A DNA stretch of 64,000 nucleotides from Henricia sp. BOLD:AAB3569 (GCA_037783545.1 JBBELK010000030.1:806001-870000), one strand, 5' to 3'. Shown: positions 23,136-35,746, counted from the first letter of the stretch. The notes: generated by a model from the letters alone, not told the origin. Made by a program: numbers and translations.

Positions 23136-23639
23136 GTTTTTAGTTTTTTAAGTTTGACTTTTTCAGATATCACTGCCATTCAGAAAAAAATATTAACAAA
23201 AAAACAAATTGACCAAAATACCGTTTATCTTGCATTTAATAAAATATTGTAAGAATTCTCCAGAACATGGAATTAAATTTATGATGGACTGCCTTTCAAC
23301 GATGAAGTGTAAATGTTTCTGTGGGGGAAGGTTTTCCATCAACACACTATCTGACATTCAATCATGGGGAGGCTGCGTGTCAGGGTGCTGTTGACTGAAC
23401 ATTAGGTTTCATATTAACCAAGACTCAAAAAAATATGAAATGCAAATATTAGATCCCTGGAGATACGGGTTTGATATTACATTTGTACATGTAGCTCATA
23501 TGCATTCCAAGCAAACCATAGTCGCAGACACTTTTTTTCACTTTTTTAGATTTTTTGAGGAGAAAAAAATGCTTTTCTGGCTCATTACTTTAAAAATTAG
23601 CACAATCTGTAAAAAAAACTACAGTACTTTATATAATTT
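23136..23639. other. Unassigned intronic sequence
   Basis: AT-rich. No repeat pair or exon recognised. Confidence 0.4.
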
Positions 23640-23976
23640 GCAATCACCTAAAATGTTATTTCATGAGTTCACAAGCAAAATCTTACTCAAAGTGTGGATA
23701 GCAATGGCACTTTGTGCAAAATGGTACTTTGTGCAAGAACACGTGTGTGTTTTTAAAATATTTTGCGCACAACATTTTTCGCCATTACACATAACACAGA
23801 AATTATGCATAGATTTTAAAGGTTTACTGAAGGCCTGAAGCATTGCTGCATCTGCCGTATACATGCAGCTAACATTTCTGCAGGATAGTTTAGTGACATT
23901 CTTCTTAAAATTTCTTATGCCCTTATTCCAAGAATCCGTAAAAAAAGTTTTGCAAATGATACATTGGGCCTTTATA
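23640..23976 (+). mobile_element. TTAA MITE, family d, 5'-incomplete copy
   Basis: Shares TACTCAAAGTG..GATAGCAATGG, CTGAAGCATTG.TGCATCT and the right end TGCAAATGATACATTGGGCC with the other copies. Confidence 0.7.
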
Positions 23977-24010
23977 AGCCCAAAAGAAAAGCAACACTAT
24001 GTTTAACCCG

Positions 24011-24212
24011 GTCATTTCACACTACGTGTAGTTATCATTTTCTACACGGAGTGAAACCTATGTTGGGGTAGAGGCATGTTAACATGGCTTGTTTACAACC
24101 TGGTCTATAAACTCTGCATCAACCCCATATACTGGTATATCAAGTGTGAAAAGCCACATGTACTTCAGATGCAGATGGTACAGGTGTAGCTAAAGGTGTA
24201 GTGTGAACTTCC
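24011..24212. mobile_element. TTTCACACTAC MITE
   Basis: Inverted ends TTTCACACTACGTGTAG and GGTGTAGTGTGAACTT. The terminal word is shared with the CCCGGG elements, but the interior is different. Confidence 0.6.
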
Positions 24213-24610
24213 ATTCAATCAAATTTTCTGTGAACTTATTTAAAACTGTGTCATCTTATTTCTTATCATTCAAGTCAGAAAGGTCCGAAGCCAGGCTGGC
24301 CCAAGAAAGATTCTTGGCCATAAATTTTTCGCCAACGGTTGTGCATTATTTAGGACTGGTCCTGAATTTTTTATATCAGCATTATAGTGGTTGGAAAAAA
24401 ATTTACGACTGGTCACAGAATATTTCTCAAGTAGGAATTACTCTCCAGGGCATACGGTATATACTGTTCTTTATTCAGTTACGAAGGATCTTGGTTGTGT
24501 ACAATATTATGGGTAGATCAATAAAATAATTATAGGGGGAGGGAGTTGGAGAATGGAAAGTTAGGGCTGAGGGTTATTACAAATTCGAATCACACTTGTA
24601 TCTCACGTGA
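24213..24610. other. Unassigned intronic sequence
   Basis: A 108-codon frame here (24203-24529) has no known domain and no splice context; treated as chance. Confidence 0.4.
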
Positions 24611-24722
24611 AACTTAGGATGAGAGGAAAAATTGTGTGGGCCTTATTGGGATTTGAACCAGAGACCTGTGACTCAATGGGCAGACGCTCTTCCAGCTGAG
24701 CTACATGTACCCGGTATAAGGC
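24611..24722 (-). mobile_element. SINE family A
   Basis: The reverse complement shows TAGCTCAGCTGGAAGAGCG, then GTCACAGGTCTCTGGTTCAA, AATCCCAATAAGGCCC and CTCATCC. Orientation is minus. Confidence 0.8.
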
Positions 24723-25784
24723 ACCTGAGCTGTACTACATGTACAACCCATTTTTTTTCTCTCAGTGTTGCATGGGAGCACAACGGAGCATAGTAACAAA
24801 CACGATATTTGGTATGATGAGAGAGAGATCAGCAGGGCAGGGATGCCTACATGTACATCTCTCTTGGATTTTCCTGCCCCATCCCCATATGTCTACCATT
24901 ACATGTACGCTTTAATGTGCCACATGAAACAATTCTGTGGGAGCCTGGCAACCCAAAAATGTTCCACAAACAGTCCACATGAACGCGCAAGTACGAAAAT
25001 GTCACTGCACTTTAACACACGAGTTTAGCACATCACTGTCAGCGAGACATCCAAATAGTATACATCTATTAGAAAATGGCACCAATCTTGGTCAAGTAAA
25101 GCAATTCCCCTCTCCTTTAATGAGCCACGACATCAAAACATACAACATTAATCTTCCAAGAACGTGCCAGCTCTCGGTAAAAAAGCGCTTACATGTACAT
25201 GTAGTGTTTGTAGGGGATGATGTTCTAGTTTGCCAAGTCCATTCATGCAAATCATAGTGCATCCGTAATCAGGTTTTGTCTGGCGTGACTGAGTTATTAA
25301 TACATCGTGTACTGGCTCCAGTCCGGCGGCCTCCGTCATAAATAAATTCTGGTCTTTTATTTTAATCTTTGCGCCCCCACAACCCCACAAGCAATGACTA
25401 TAAGCTTAACGATGAAACACAGGATATGGTATTACATCATTAGGTTGTCATAAATGAAGGGGTGCATACTGTATGGACCTGTCATTGGTTTTTGGAGTAA
25501 TTAATTACTGGTTAGCCACTAGTGATGAATTATTCCTAAAATGAAAAATGAACATTTGTATAATTTACAGTATGTTCGGTCTACATACAGCTAAGACCTA
25601 TGTGCCCGTGCTCATTTATGACCATGCGACAGAATGAATAACGCAAGTTGTCAGGGACTTCTAATTTTGAGATACCATGGGGGTAGGTTTACCTGGTCAG
25701 TATCGCACTTGTTTTGTTTTAAAACAGTTTAATTTCGGAATTACACGTGCACCATTCAATTTTGTTCTAGGAACATTATTATTG
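24723..25784. other. Unassigned intronic sequence
   Basis: No repeat pair or exon recognised. TACATGTA words are frequent. Confidence 0.4.
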
Positions 25785-26291
25785 TTAAAGATAGTATACA
25801 TGATTGGTAAACTGTTACAAATAGTTTTATCTCCATGTGTGATTGAAGATATACATGATTAAAACCAACCTGAGCAAAAACCAGCTCCGTACTTCATCTA
25901 ACTTTTGAGAAAACAGTCAAAAAAGGGTTTGCAGTTATTTCGCCCCAAAACCATTTTGCCCTGAACCACGGCCTGTACACGAAGTGGTTTTGGGGCGAAT
26001 TAGCATTTGGGCGATGTAGTGTTTGGACGAAGTGATTTGGGGCGAAATGGCACTCGGGCGAAGTGGTTTAGGGGCGACATGGCACTTGGGAGAAATGGTT
26101 TTGGAGCGAATTGAATTTTCGTCTCATGAGACGAAAACTCATTGTTTTACTCATTTCTCAAAGACTATAGCACTTTAGACAAAACCATTTCAGGGGAAGT
26201 TTTCTACGGTCATCATGTTTATATTGTGTAAGTGAGGCGTAAATCTGTGAACATTTCTGATTTTCGAGATACCAATCATGTATGCCTTTAA
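25785..26291 (-). mobile_element. TTAA MITE, family b, copy 2
   Basis: A 507-bp element with TTAA at both ends. It aligns along its whole length with the reverse complement of 17950-18464, including the TCTCATGAGA palindrome and the CGCCC array. Confidence 0.92.
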
Positions 26292-26309
26292 GTGGAAGTA
26301 TGCACTATA

Positions 26310-26680
26310 TCAAGTGCGTTCCCAGGGAAAATGCTAAAAACTTATAGCGTACTCGGGAAGGACCTCCTGCATACCGCGTCGTGAATGGGCAAACTTCCAC
26401 TTAACATTGTTTGGACCGACGCAATAATACCCCACTTCATGTAAATTACAGTCGCCCATTGTAGGACCATCGAACCCGCCATTCGCCATCGGCATGCTCG
26501 GTGGTCGAGTGGTTAAGACGTCTGCCTAGAATGCAGGAGGTCGTGGGTTCGAGTCCCGCCCGAGCACGCTATATTTAGAGTGTTCTCGGGAAACGCACTT
26601 TGTATGTAGTGCATACCGCATCGTGAATTGCAAAATTACTTCCACGTTTGGACGAACGCAACAATTCCTTACTTCAACAT
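26310..26680 (+). repeat. Duplicated segments flanking a tRNA-like sequence
   Basis: CTCGGGAA...GCATACCGCGTCGTGAATGG with TTTGGACCGACGCAATAAT on the left (26350-26440) recurs on the right (26586-26670) as CTCGGGAA...GCATACCGCATCGTGAAT with TTTGGACGAACGCAACAAT. The tRNA-like sequence lies between the two. This suggests a tandem or dimeric SINE. Confidence 0.7.
26495..26566 (+). mobile_element. tRNA-Ser(AGA)-like SINE head with intact cloverleaf
   Basis: A 72-nt tRNA-like sequence. The acceptor stem TGCTCGG/CCGAGCA is perfect. The D arm has a 3-bp stem around GAGTGGTTAA. The anticodon arm TCTGC-CTAGAAT-GCAGG places AGA at positions 34-36, and the T arm GTGGG-TTCGAGT-CCCGC pairs fully. A real tRNA-Ser has a long variable arm; here it is five bases. 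With the duplicated flanks, a SINE head is more likely than a working gene. Confidence 0.6.
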
Positions 26681-29134
26681 TATTATTCACTGGAAATTTT
26701 TTTTTCAATTTATCTTAAATATTGTCATTTTTGTCTCTTGATAATCATGCTACAAAAATCACAAGCAGATTTGTTTGTCTTTTTTGCCCCGAAATGATCT
26801 TCGCCAAGACAAAATGGCACTTGAGCTTTAATAACCAAAGTTATTAAAAATAGTTCTGCCAGGCAGAAATTTTGATTGGATTCCGTTTTGGGCAAACACG
26901 AATCTGAAAAATCAATTTCAGATTTCATATTTGTTGAGTCAAGACCTTGCATGGTAGCAAGTGGACATGTGGGAATTAAATGTCATGCCAGATAATCTAG
27001 CATCTTATCAAATTATCTGCTGAAGTCAATGTGCTGACAGATCTTAAGCCAGATTGATAATGGAGAAATTGTAATATGGTTCAGATCAACAGAAAAACAA
27101 CCAGTGGTTCTAGACAGTGGCAACTCAACTTGAGGCATGTTTGAAATTCAAAATGATTCCAATTAGGTTTTCCTGTTAATTGTGTTACATAGGGCCCTGT
27201 AGTACTGGATGGATATTCTGAACTTTACCAAAAAAATCAGCAAGTGACAGACCTGTACGTGTACAAATTTCCATTGCAGACAACACCTGGATAACTGACC
27301 AGTTAAATTTAACAAATCAGAAAGGCCGACACAGAGTGTACATACAACAAGCGAAATCCCGACTTTCAGGTGGCAATTTTGGACAATCCAAGATGGCCGC
27401 CTTACAGGCCTTCGGGAAAATGGAAACATGTGTTTTCTGATTGGTTGGTCCATGGAGTTTTCAAAAATGTATAGTTTACCTAATCTCCAAAAAAAACGAA
27501 CTAACAAAAATGGACATAGTGAACCGGACTAGTAGCTCAATTGAAACACAACACAAACAAATGGAAAGATCGGTGACCAATATGAAAAAAGCGTGTTTTC
27601 GCAGAACCCGAGTAAAAATAAATCAATGAACAATGTTCGAGAAGCACAGTGGTTTTTAATGAAAAGATCAAGTTGAAATAAAACACCAGAAATGAAATTG
27701 ATGAGTACCACCAATATATTTTCAACACAAAAAGTAACTTCAGTGATTTCCGAGTACATGTATGCACAAAGTATAATGCGCAGAAAGGAAACAAAGACGT
27801 GGAACTCGCTTTTTTATTTTGAACAACAACAGTCCGAGTACAAATGTGACCATGTCAAATAAATCCATACGTATGCAGAAAGTGAGATAGAAATTAAAGA
27901 CATGAAAGTTAACCATCATCAACTGCTAAAAGCTGTCAGAATTACAATGCTTACAGTCCAATGCGGACTTACATGGCTAGTGGATAATTACACGGAACCC
28001 TTAGTTTCAGAAAAAGCGGTGTAGAAGGAATTTGGATTGAAAATCACAGAATCACAAAAACACTACGCACAAGTTGATCATGCAATTTTCAGTGCTTCGT
28101 GTCACTCCAATTTCCCACCACGCCACTTTTTTTGAAACCGACAACGAGCGAAAACGCTGTGTGTGAATCTACCCTTAAAACATGACATGGTATCTATCAT
28201 GGTGACATGTACAGATTATAAATGTACAGGAAAGGACCACTGCTTCATCACTTCTCATGTGAGAAATTACCCCGACCCTTCTCAAAACTAAAGCCATATC
28301 ACACCTCGCATCTTCCCTCCGAGTAAAATCAAGACACCGAAGGACTTCATATGAGTAGGTATGCACAGAGGGGTATCACACATCCTGAGATCTGACCTTT
28401 ATTACGCAGTATTGGGTAATCACCACGCAAGGTAATCAATACGAAATATGAGATGGCCGGTGGCTTGTCTGGGTGTTGTTGCATGCGCTTTCACATTCAA
28501 GTACAAACGTGATGGATGGGGTCTATTGCTCAACGCTGGACCTGGCAACAACTGGATATAAATGCTTGAATGAAGACATTTGCAAATACCACGCCATGCT
28601 AATAATAGCAGCAAGATTCGCTCTGTGGAGCCAGTACATGGAGGCAGATGAGGCTTGTCAAAGATGAAAAATTTCTTTTTTTTTTGCTTGCTATGGTAAA
28701 TCTTAAGACTTCAGTAACATTAAGGCTTTACAGTAGACATTTGGGGGTTGATGTTGGGGTTTTCAAACCAAGACTTAGACTATGCACAAGGCTGGGCTGG
28801 TAATTAAAATAATTAAAGTTTAACTGTAGTACTGCAATGGTGTTCAAGCGCATTTTGTCCATTTGATTTTTTGTTTAAAACATAATTGTTCAAAACATTT
28901 TGGTCACTGGGAGGTTTCACCTCCCGGCGACCAAATTGGGGAGGTTTTTCTTGTCCTTATCGGATGTTCAAGGGTGGGAGACTGCATGGTCTGCGACTGG
29001 TTTTGGTTGCCAATACTCAGCAACTGACTGCCAACCAATTGACGCTAATCAAACAGCACCTTTACTACTGTTGCAGGTACCCATTTTTTCATGGGTATAC
29101 AGAGAGGGAGTATACCACTGAGGTAGTATACCAC
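26681..29134. other. Unassigned intronic sequence
   Basis: About 2.4 kb without a recognised repeat pair or exon. This is one of the longer element-poor stretches. Confidence 0.4.
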
Positions 29135-29236
29135 TGTGCCTTATAGCTCAGTTGGTAGAGCGTCTGCCCGGTGAGTCAGAGGTATAAGGTCCAAATTCCG
29201 ATAAACACATATTTTTTTCTCATCCCAATTTTGGGT
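29135..29236 (+). mobile_element. SINE family A, best head in the window
   Basis: GTGCCTTATAGCTCAGTTGG, then TAGAGCGTCTGCCCGGTGAG, a B-box remnant, and the tail TTTCTCATCCCAATTTTGGG. Confidence 0.83.
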
Positions 29237-29989
29237 AGAGAGAGGCAATTTATGGCAGACCGCTCAGCCGTGACACCAAACCAATAACTCAACTGGAAGT
29301 AACCCAGTGTGTTCACCTCTATGTTTGACAATCTGAGGCTGAACTACCGGTAGAAGAGCAGGGAAAAACAGGCTTTATTGAATTCTAGATAAAGAAACAG
29401 GTAGGGCCTATTCCTTGACAAGATTTATTTTAAAATAATAAACCCAAATTAACAATAAATATCCAGCTCCCTTGCCTATTTCACTGATTAAAAATACCAA
29501 ACCAAATCCTTGAAATGTTTAATTAGTATTGAGTTCTACTCTCATCTTCAGATCTATAGGCCCACAAATATTCTATAGCAATAACGCCAAGGATTCTGCC
29601 AAGGTAGAGCACTTGATTACTGGCAACAGAACTTTGCTGCTGTAATTAAATACCGGAGCATTTAGGATAACGAATGGCAGGCTTCGCAATGAGCAAACTG
29701 GAAAAGTCATTAAGGATGCACCTCATCGTGCGTGCTATACGGTAATATGAACTGTCTGCCACAGACTTGTTGAAAGTCAACTTATTAGGCGTCATTTTAT
29801 GCATTGTGCCACGGCTTTACTGAATTATATTTGCAGTTGATTGGAAAATGCTTTTAGATGGATTGATAATGGCCTATCACTTAGGGTCTGAAACATTTTG
29901 TGCAAACAGAAACATGAGCAGTAAGTGTACACACGTGCAGTGCATTCAAATTGAATTGCGGATAGGAAATAAGAGGCTTGGTTCAAGTA
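29237..29989. other. Unassigned intronic sequence
   Basis: No repeat pair or exon recognised. Confidence 0.4.
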
Positions 29990-30390
29990 AAATTTCACAC
30001 TGTAAATGCAGTGGCATCATGTTGAATATGTTCTGATCAGTATCTCACAGAGTATTGGCATGTTAAGCCGGAGGGTAAAGCAGGAGTGTCGCCAAAGGGT
30101 GCACATGTGCCCCCAAATAAGTGTTGTGCTCCCCCTTGTGCACCACCCCCTCCCCCTCTCCCCCCACCCCTCCCCTGGTCGGTGTACCCGGGTAGGTACG
30201 CGTGCATGACTTCAGTGGGGAAAGGGTCGCTAGTGACCCGTGTAAGAGACGACCAGGGTAAGTGTTTCTCCTGGTTAAAATTTGACGTGTGAAACAAAAC
30301 TCTGGGTTAAATTTTATCCAGGTTATTTGCAGCTACCCGGGTAGAAAGTTACCCGGGTCGGAATTGGGTAGTGTGAAAAGGCCTTTTTTT
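29990..30390. mobile_element. CCCGGG-rich element, diverged
   Basis: TTTCACACTGTAAATG on the left and GGGTAGTGTGAAAAGGCC on the right enclose ACCCGGGTA words like those at 3979 and 41236, with a long C-rich run at 30128-30175. Confidence 0.5.
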
Positions 30391-30433
30391 AGGTAGGAGT
30401 ACAATTACTACATGTAGGTTGAACAGGCTTTTC

Positions 30434-30643
30434 CCCCGCAGCGGATGCGGTAAGATTAATTACTTATCTAACCGCAAACTGATCCCGAGCTCGGGGTTTG
30501 ACCCGCCGACGCAAGACCAAAATCTCGGGGCCAGTCTGATCCGGGGCCAATTTGGTTCCGAGAGCATTTACTCTCAGTTTGTGATCCGGAGCTGATCCCG
30601 AGCTTGGTGTTCGACCCCGAGCTCAAGAACAAGTGTAAACAGG
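30434..30643 (+). mobile_element. GAGCTCGGG foldback element, right half
   Basis: GCGGATGCGGTAA, then CCGCAAACTGATCCCGAGCT and the right end AAGTGTAAACAGG align with the corresponding parts of 16510-16881 and 40212-40612. The left half is absent. Confidence 0.8.
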
Positions 30644-30816
30644 CTGACAAATTCGGCAATTTGATCATGGGGTGGAGCTTGTGCAGTGCACGGTGTGTGG
30701 TAGATTTATCTGACGAATCAGGCACCAGTTACACAACACAAAACAGCACACAGATGGACTGCATGCACAATGAGCGGTGACTTTGGAGGCTGCAAAGGCA
30801 AACTGAAGCTGAATGT

Positions 30817-30876
30817 GTACGGTAAACACGGCAAGCGTACGGTAAACACGGCAAGCGTACGGTAAACACAGCAAGC
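30817..30876 (+). repeat. Tandem repeat, three 20-bp units
   Basis: Unit GTACGGTAAACACGGCAAGC; the third unit differs at one base. Confidence 0.95.
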
Positions 30877-31670
30877 TTTCAGATATATTTACAGTTGCAA
30901 TAAAAACACCCCGTCTATATCCACCTTTGCTGTTTTAAGTGTAAACACAACGTTAGTAATCCACAATAAATTACATAAGCAATCATGATAATAAAAAGAC
31001 GTGTCAAAGCACTTAGAAGTTGATGACACACGGTGAGCCTTCCAAACGAAATCCGTCAAGGAACAAGATTCAGCCTTCCAAGTCAATATCCATGACTGAA
31101 ATTGAATGGACAGTTTGAAAGCCCGAGTTAATCAGGTTAATTGTTAAACCAACATGGGCTGTTGGCGCGGTTCTGAGAGAGATGGTTTCTGAAGATGTAC
31201 ATCGTAAATTGCATCATTGTTTGAGGGGAAAAAGATTGAGTGAAATCTACTGCACTCGGTCCAAGCTCCAACCAGTTGATTTTAACTTAGATTCGTGGAT
31301 GAATCATCACTAAAAGATTGACAGGGCATGAAAAGATAACGTTAACAATTGTAATGCATCAAGTTTTATTAAAATATAAGTGTTACATGGTAGAGAGGTT
31401 TCATTAAAGCGCTTGGCGATTTGCTGTTCTGAAGTAAGCATGGATTTACACAGGGCATCACCAATAGAAAATCGAACATCTACCGGTATGGGAGAATATG
31501 CAAAAAAGATAAAAAAGAAATTTCAAAAGCTACAAAGGGCACCTAACAACAAATGGAATAGGTACATCTAGGATTAACCAGTAGAAGAAAAACAAATCAG
31601 AAATCTTGGGGGTTCTTGTGTTTTGTTTTTATGCAAGTTCACCCCAAACAAGGCTAAAGCCACTCTGGCT
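30877..31670. other. Unassigned intronic sequence
   Basis: No repeat pair or exon recognised. Confidence 0.4.
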
Positions 31671-32081
31671 AAAGCCCAGTCCACATTGGACTTTTTTGGG
31701 AAATTTTACCGAGACGATGGGTACTTTTCCCATTTTAAGTCCCATGCGGACAGCCCAGGACGTTTTCCTCTGAGTAACTTTTCCCCCGAGTCTAGCGGTT
31801 ACTTTTCCTGGCTAACGTCTGCCCAGGAAAATTGACCAGGGAACTTTTCCCGAGACGAAAAATAAAATGCGGAAACAGCGAGTTGGTAAAAGCGCTCTGG
31901 AAGCATACGTCCGGGCTGTGAAGGTCAAACTGCGAAGGGACACTGCGCATGCTCTCCCACGGTCTCTGTAAAATTTTATTGTGTCAAAAAGTCCAAATGC
32001 AGACAGCAGTAAAATGTAGCCATTTTTCATTTTACCACCGTCTCGGTAAAACCTCCCGAAAAACAAGTCCAATGCGGACAC
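31671..32081 (-). mobile_element. TTAA-type MITE, family c (GTCCGCATTGGACTT), copy 1
   Basis: Ends AGTCCACATTGGACTTTTTT and ACAAGTCCAATGCGGACAC. TTTTACCGAGACGATGG and its complement are subterminal. It aligns with 54933-55352 and 56335-56699, in reverse. The target site has decayed. Confidence 0.8.
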
Positions 32082-34622
32082 AAGAAGAAATCCAAAGATG
32101 AAAATAACTCAAGAAGACTGCAGAAGGTAGAAATTAATATCCCTCTATTAGGATGGAGGGAAAGATGCACCATGCAAGAAGTTCCAAAGAGATGCAGTAC
32201 GTGGACAAAAAGCTGTTTGAATAACTCTTTGTTCTACCATAACATGTACATCTCGGCAAATCTGGAGTGTATCGGGTGATAACAGGCAGAAAGCCTCTGG
32301 TCTCATGCTCATCAAACACCCTGAAAAGAGGAACCAGATCGGACAGACTAATGGCACACTTAACTTACCATGAAAATATCTGTAGAAAATATAGAGACTG
32401 GCTAAGGACCTATCATGAGAAAGATGTTGCAACAGAGATCCCAACTCTTCGAAAGAAAAAAGCAATATTTCAGTCTTGAACATTTTCAACCTTGTGCCAA
32501 ATTGAGAGACATGTACGGTATCTATAGCAGTAACAGTGAAAAGCAATACTGTACCATGACTGTACATAGCAAAGGTTGGATTTTTTGTTGAATTAAATCC
32601 CAAGAAATCTGTAAAAAAGCATAGGCTATTAACTTATCATCTCCAAATCTCGAAATGAAAATTTACCTTCTCTTTGTTTGCACTTAGCCTGGAGTCATGA
32701 TAATGTTCCAAGTAATTCAAAAAATATTCTATGCATAATATTCTTGCTTTCAGCAAGTGAATGAGCTCTTTTGTTCTCCCCCAACAAAGAGAATTTTGTC
32801 CCTTGCACTCGGTATTACACAGACATAATAAACTCTGCAAGTCAACCACCCCACGCCTCCTATGTTGCCAAGACACAGGACGCTCTATTCCATTAACGGA
32901 TCGAATGTTGGGTGTCACCAAATGCTTCCTGCTTCACAAATCCTTTCAGAAAATAAACCATTGCTGTCACAACCTTTAGATCTACCGGCCATACAGGGAT
33001 GCTCTTTCAAGCCTTTATGCAGGGTCCTAAACCTACCCTGATAGAGTCATCAAAAACCAGATTAATTCTCTTGGGAACATTAAAAGAAAATGGGGAAATA
33101 AATTGAGATGCGTTCAGGAAAATCAAAACTGTCAGGAGCACTGCCCCATTCTTGGAGAAGCGCAAATTTATGCATAAGCTACAATTCCAGTGAGAATTTA
33201 TGCATCGTCATTTTTTTAAAGTTAAGACAGCGTACAAGGTTGTTCATCTTTGTGTACTCTGGGATAGAAACTGTATAGCCTACTTGTTATACATAAAGCT
33301 CAGAAATCTGTTTCGGTCAAACAGCATACAACAAAATCTCAATTAAACCAAAAGCTAAAGAAAAGAAGCTCAATTGTTCAGTTAAGTTGAGTCTGAATTT
33401 TACACAGAACAAAATCTATGTTTTATGGGAATAAATTCTTAGTTTGAGTAGGTGGACATTTTTCATTTGAAGATGTTTGACGTACTTATCAAGATTTTAT
33501 AGCTTCCAATCATTTGGCCACACACGCAGCAAAAAATAATATTGACTTAATCAAACATTTTTAAAAAATTTCCTTTTTTTTTAATTCACCTTTTTTTCCC
33601 GTTTGTTTTTCCTTTTCTTTTTAAAAGACAGAATAAGGCGTACCTGACGAGTTTACAACTTTATGTTATCACTGATTATATATGCCTCAATCTATTATAT
33701 CATTTACCGTAGAAAACAGAAAAAAATTCAAGACAGAAAAAAATGTAGGAATTTTTGGGAAAAATGTTGAATCCTATTTTTTGTGAGCAAGTTTACATTC
33801 AAATGGAACCATGCATGCCCACTTCATCCACAGCCTGCCCCATATCCACAAATTGAAGTGCATGTAGTTGCAATGACATTTTCCTAATACTGTAGTGAAA
33901 TGGCACTATGAAATTATCATGAAAAAAATTATCCTACCAGGTACTACACATAGACCATGGGAATGAAGTTGCCCCAGACCACACCCTTTCCTCCTATCCA
34001 CCCCACACCCCAAATAAATTTCAACTTTTCCACCGACTTTTACACATTTTAATCTCACCCAGTTAACAAAGAACACTCTAATCCCTTAAAAAAAGAGAGA
34101 CAAGTTTGACACTCTCTAATTTGACAGATCACTGAAGCATGAATCAGAGTCAATTTAAAAGTCGCGCTCTACTGCCCATGTGTTGCATGCGTACGTCAGT
34201 ATCTTGTACGTAGCCTCATATTTCAGCCCAATGAAACTCAAGAGTCTATATCATGCCACTTCATGCAGAACTACCGATTTCCCCGATAGTAAAATTCCAA
34301 TGGACATTATCTGACCCTGGGAAACTACAAATGAGTTACAGGCAATGCCAATGTCAAGTACAACACAGCTAATGGCCTATGAAGTGTTAGATTTACATGT
34401 AAGTCCACAAGTGTTGACAATTTCCTTTATCAAGTGTTGACATTCTGATGGATGGAGAATGTAGGAGTCTGTGAGGGTGCATATGATTCTATTTTAAATT
34501 GACAAGAGCAGTTTATCAGTTGTTTGTATTCAGGGGTGCAATATCTCGTTATTTCCATAAGAAATAGAGATACATGTACATGGAATCCTTTGAAACAATG
34601 AGGTGGAAAGTTCTTTCAACTA
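32082..34622. other. Unassigned intronic sequence
   Basis: About 2.5 kb with no recognised element. Minus-strand frames of 151 codons (32603-32148) and 94 codons (32921-32637) have no recognisable domain. The second ends next to a GAAG|GTAAAT donor-like site, but I cannot support an exon. Confidence 0.4.
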
Positions 34623-34765
34623 TAGGCCTTATCAAACAGCTGCCATCTTGTAGGGTAACTTTTGTTTAAAATGGTCAACGATGAGAGCACTTAATGTGGA
34701 ACCATGCAGGTCCTCACAGAACAAAGAAACTGCCCTACAAGATGGCAGCTATTCAGTACAGTCTA
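34623..34765. mobile_element. TA-target MITE, TAGACC family 1, copy 2
   Basis: Ends TAGGCCTTATCAAACAGCTG and TATTCAGTACAGTCTA. Subterminal arms GCTGCCATCTTGTAGGG are perfect complements. The reverse complement aligns with 478-622. Confidence 0.85.
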
Positions 34766-35356
34766 TTTTGTAATTGTTTTGCACAACCATAGTCCAATGG
34801 GAATATCATTTAAAAGGCAACATAACAGAATGTCAAATTCGCTTCCCAAACTGCAACGTACCCGATAATCAAAACATTTGAAGATACGTACATCACTGTA
34901 TCTATGGACCCAAGTGGTTAGTGCACATCAGTGCATGCTGTCCTTCACATATCAAAACCTTCACAATAACTCACTTCAGCGTACATGGGCATTGAATATT
35001 GATCATTTTAAAACACTTATCAATACTTCCCACATTCCATCCGAGCATTTTCATTTACAAGTTATCTTCACTGGATGACCACAAGAGGAAAAGCAAAATG
35101 CATTTTACTTGCGAGTCGATCTAGAGCCTCTAACTGTTTAGTTTATTTCACAGTAGTAACTGAAACTCCCTCAAGTTAGAAAAATCACTCAAGGAGTCGA
35201 GTTGAAGAGAGAGAAGTTTCAGGGGAAGAAAAAGAAACACTCCAAGGCTGCCGGAATAGGAACTGTGATTGCTCTTGAGGTAGAAATGACTTGTGCATGG
35301 CAAGAAACGGATGAGATGAGAATCCCAGATGGATGCAGTGAAACATAGATCTGAAT
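34766..35356. other. Unassigned intronic sequence
   Basis: No repeat pair or exon recognised. A 14-bp tandem repeat (CTAAGGGTGCCAT) follows at about 35358-35383. Confidence 0.4.
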
Positions 35357-35387
35357 CTAAGGGTGCCATCTAAGGGTGCCATCTGAG

Positions 35388-35589
35388 GGGCCGTCCAAAG
35401 TTGTCAACATTTACACAGTTCTACGGCGAGTAGTATTTTTCAAGACTCCTCTGCCCTCCCCCCGAAATGCTACTATGAAATGTCAACATTTTACAGTGCA
35501 TGTAAAGTCCTACGCTGCCTTTGATCCCCCTCCCTCCCCCTTCCTACGCTTTGTAGAACCATGAAAATGTTGACAACTTTGGACGGCCC
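35388..35589. mobile_element. MITE with GGGCCGTCCAAAG ends
   Basis: Perfect inverted ends: GGGCCGTCCAAAGTTGTCAA continuing CATTT, against AAATGTTGACAACTTTGGAC continuing GGCCC. No clear target duplication. C-rich interior. Confidence 0.85.
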
Positions 35590-35746
35590 GAAGTTGTTAT
35601 CTTTGAAAGATGCCAAGCATTGTTTATGGTAGATTCAACTATAAACTAACATATTGGTCTCTCATTAAAGAAAATAATAAAAAGAAAATAATAAAAAGAA
35701 AATACAATTTTTTTGTTTAAGCTAATTATAATTATAATTGATACAA

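Noticed and set aside
32148-32603. 151-codon open frame on the minus strand, the longest in the window
   Set aside because: The translation is low in conserved patterns and matches no family I know; the opposite strand is also partly open.
32637-32921. Possible minus-strand exon ending at a GAAG|GTAAAT donor-like site
   Set aside because: The helix-like ending is suggestive, but there is no acceptor or family match.
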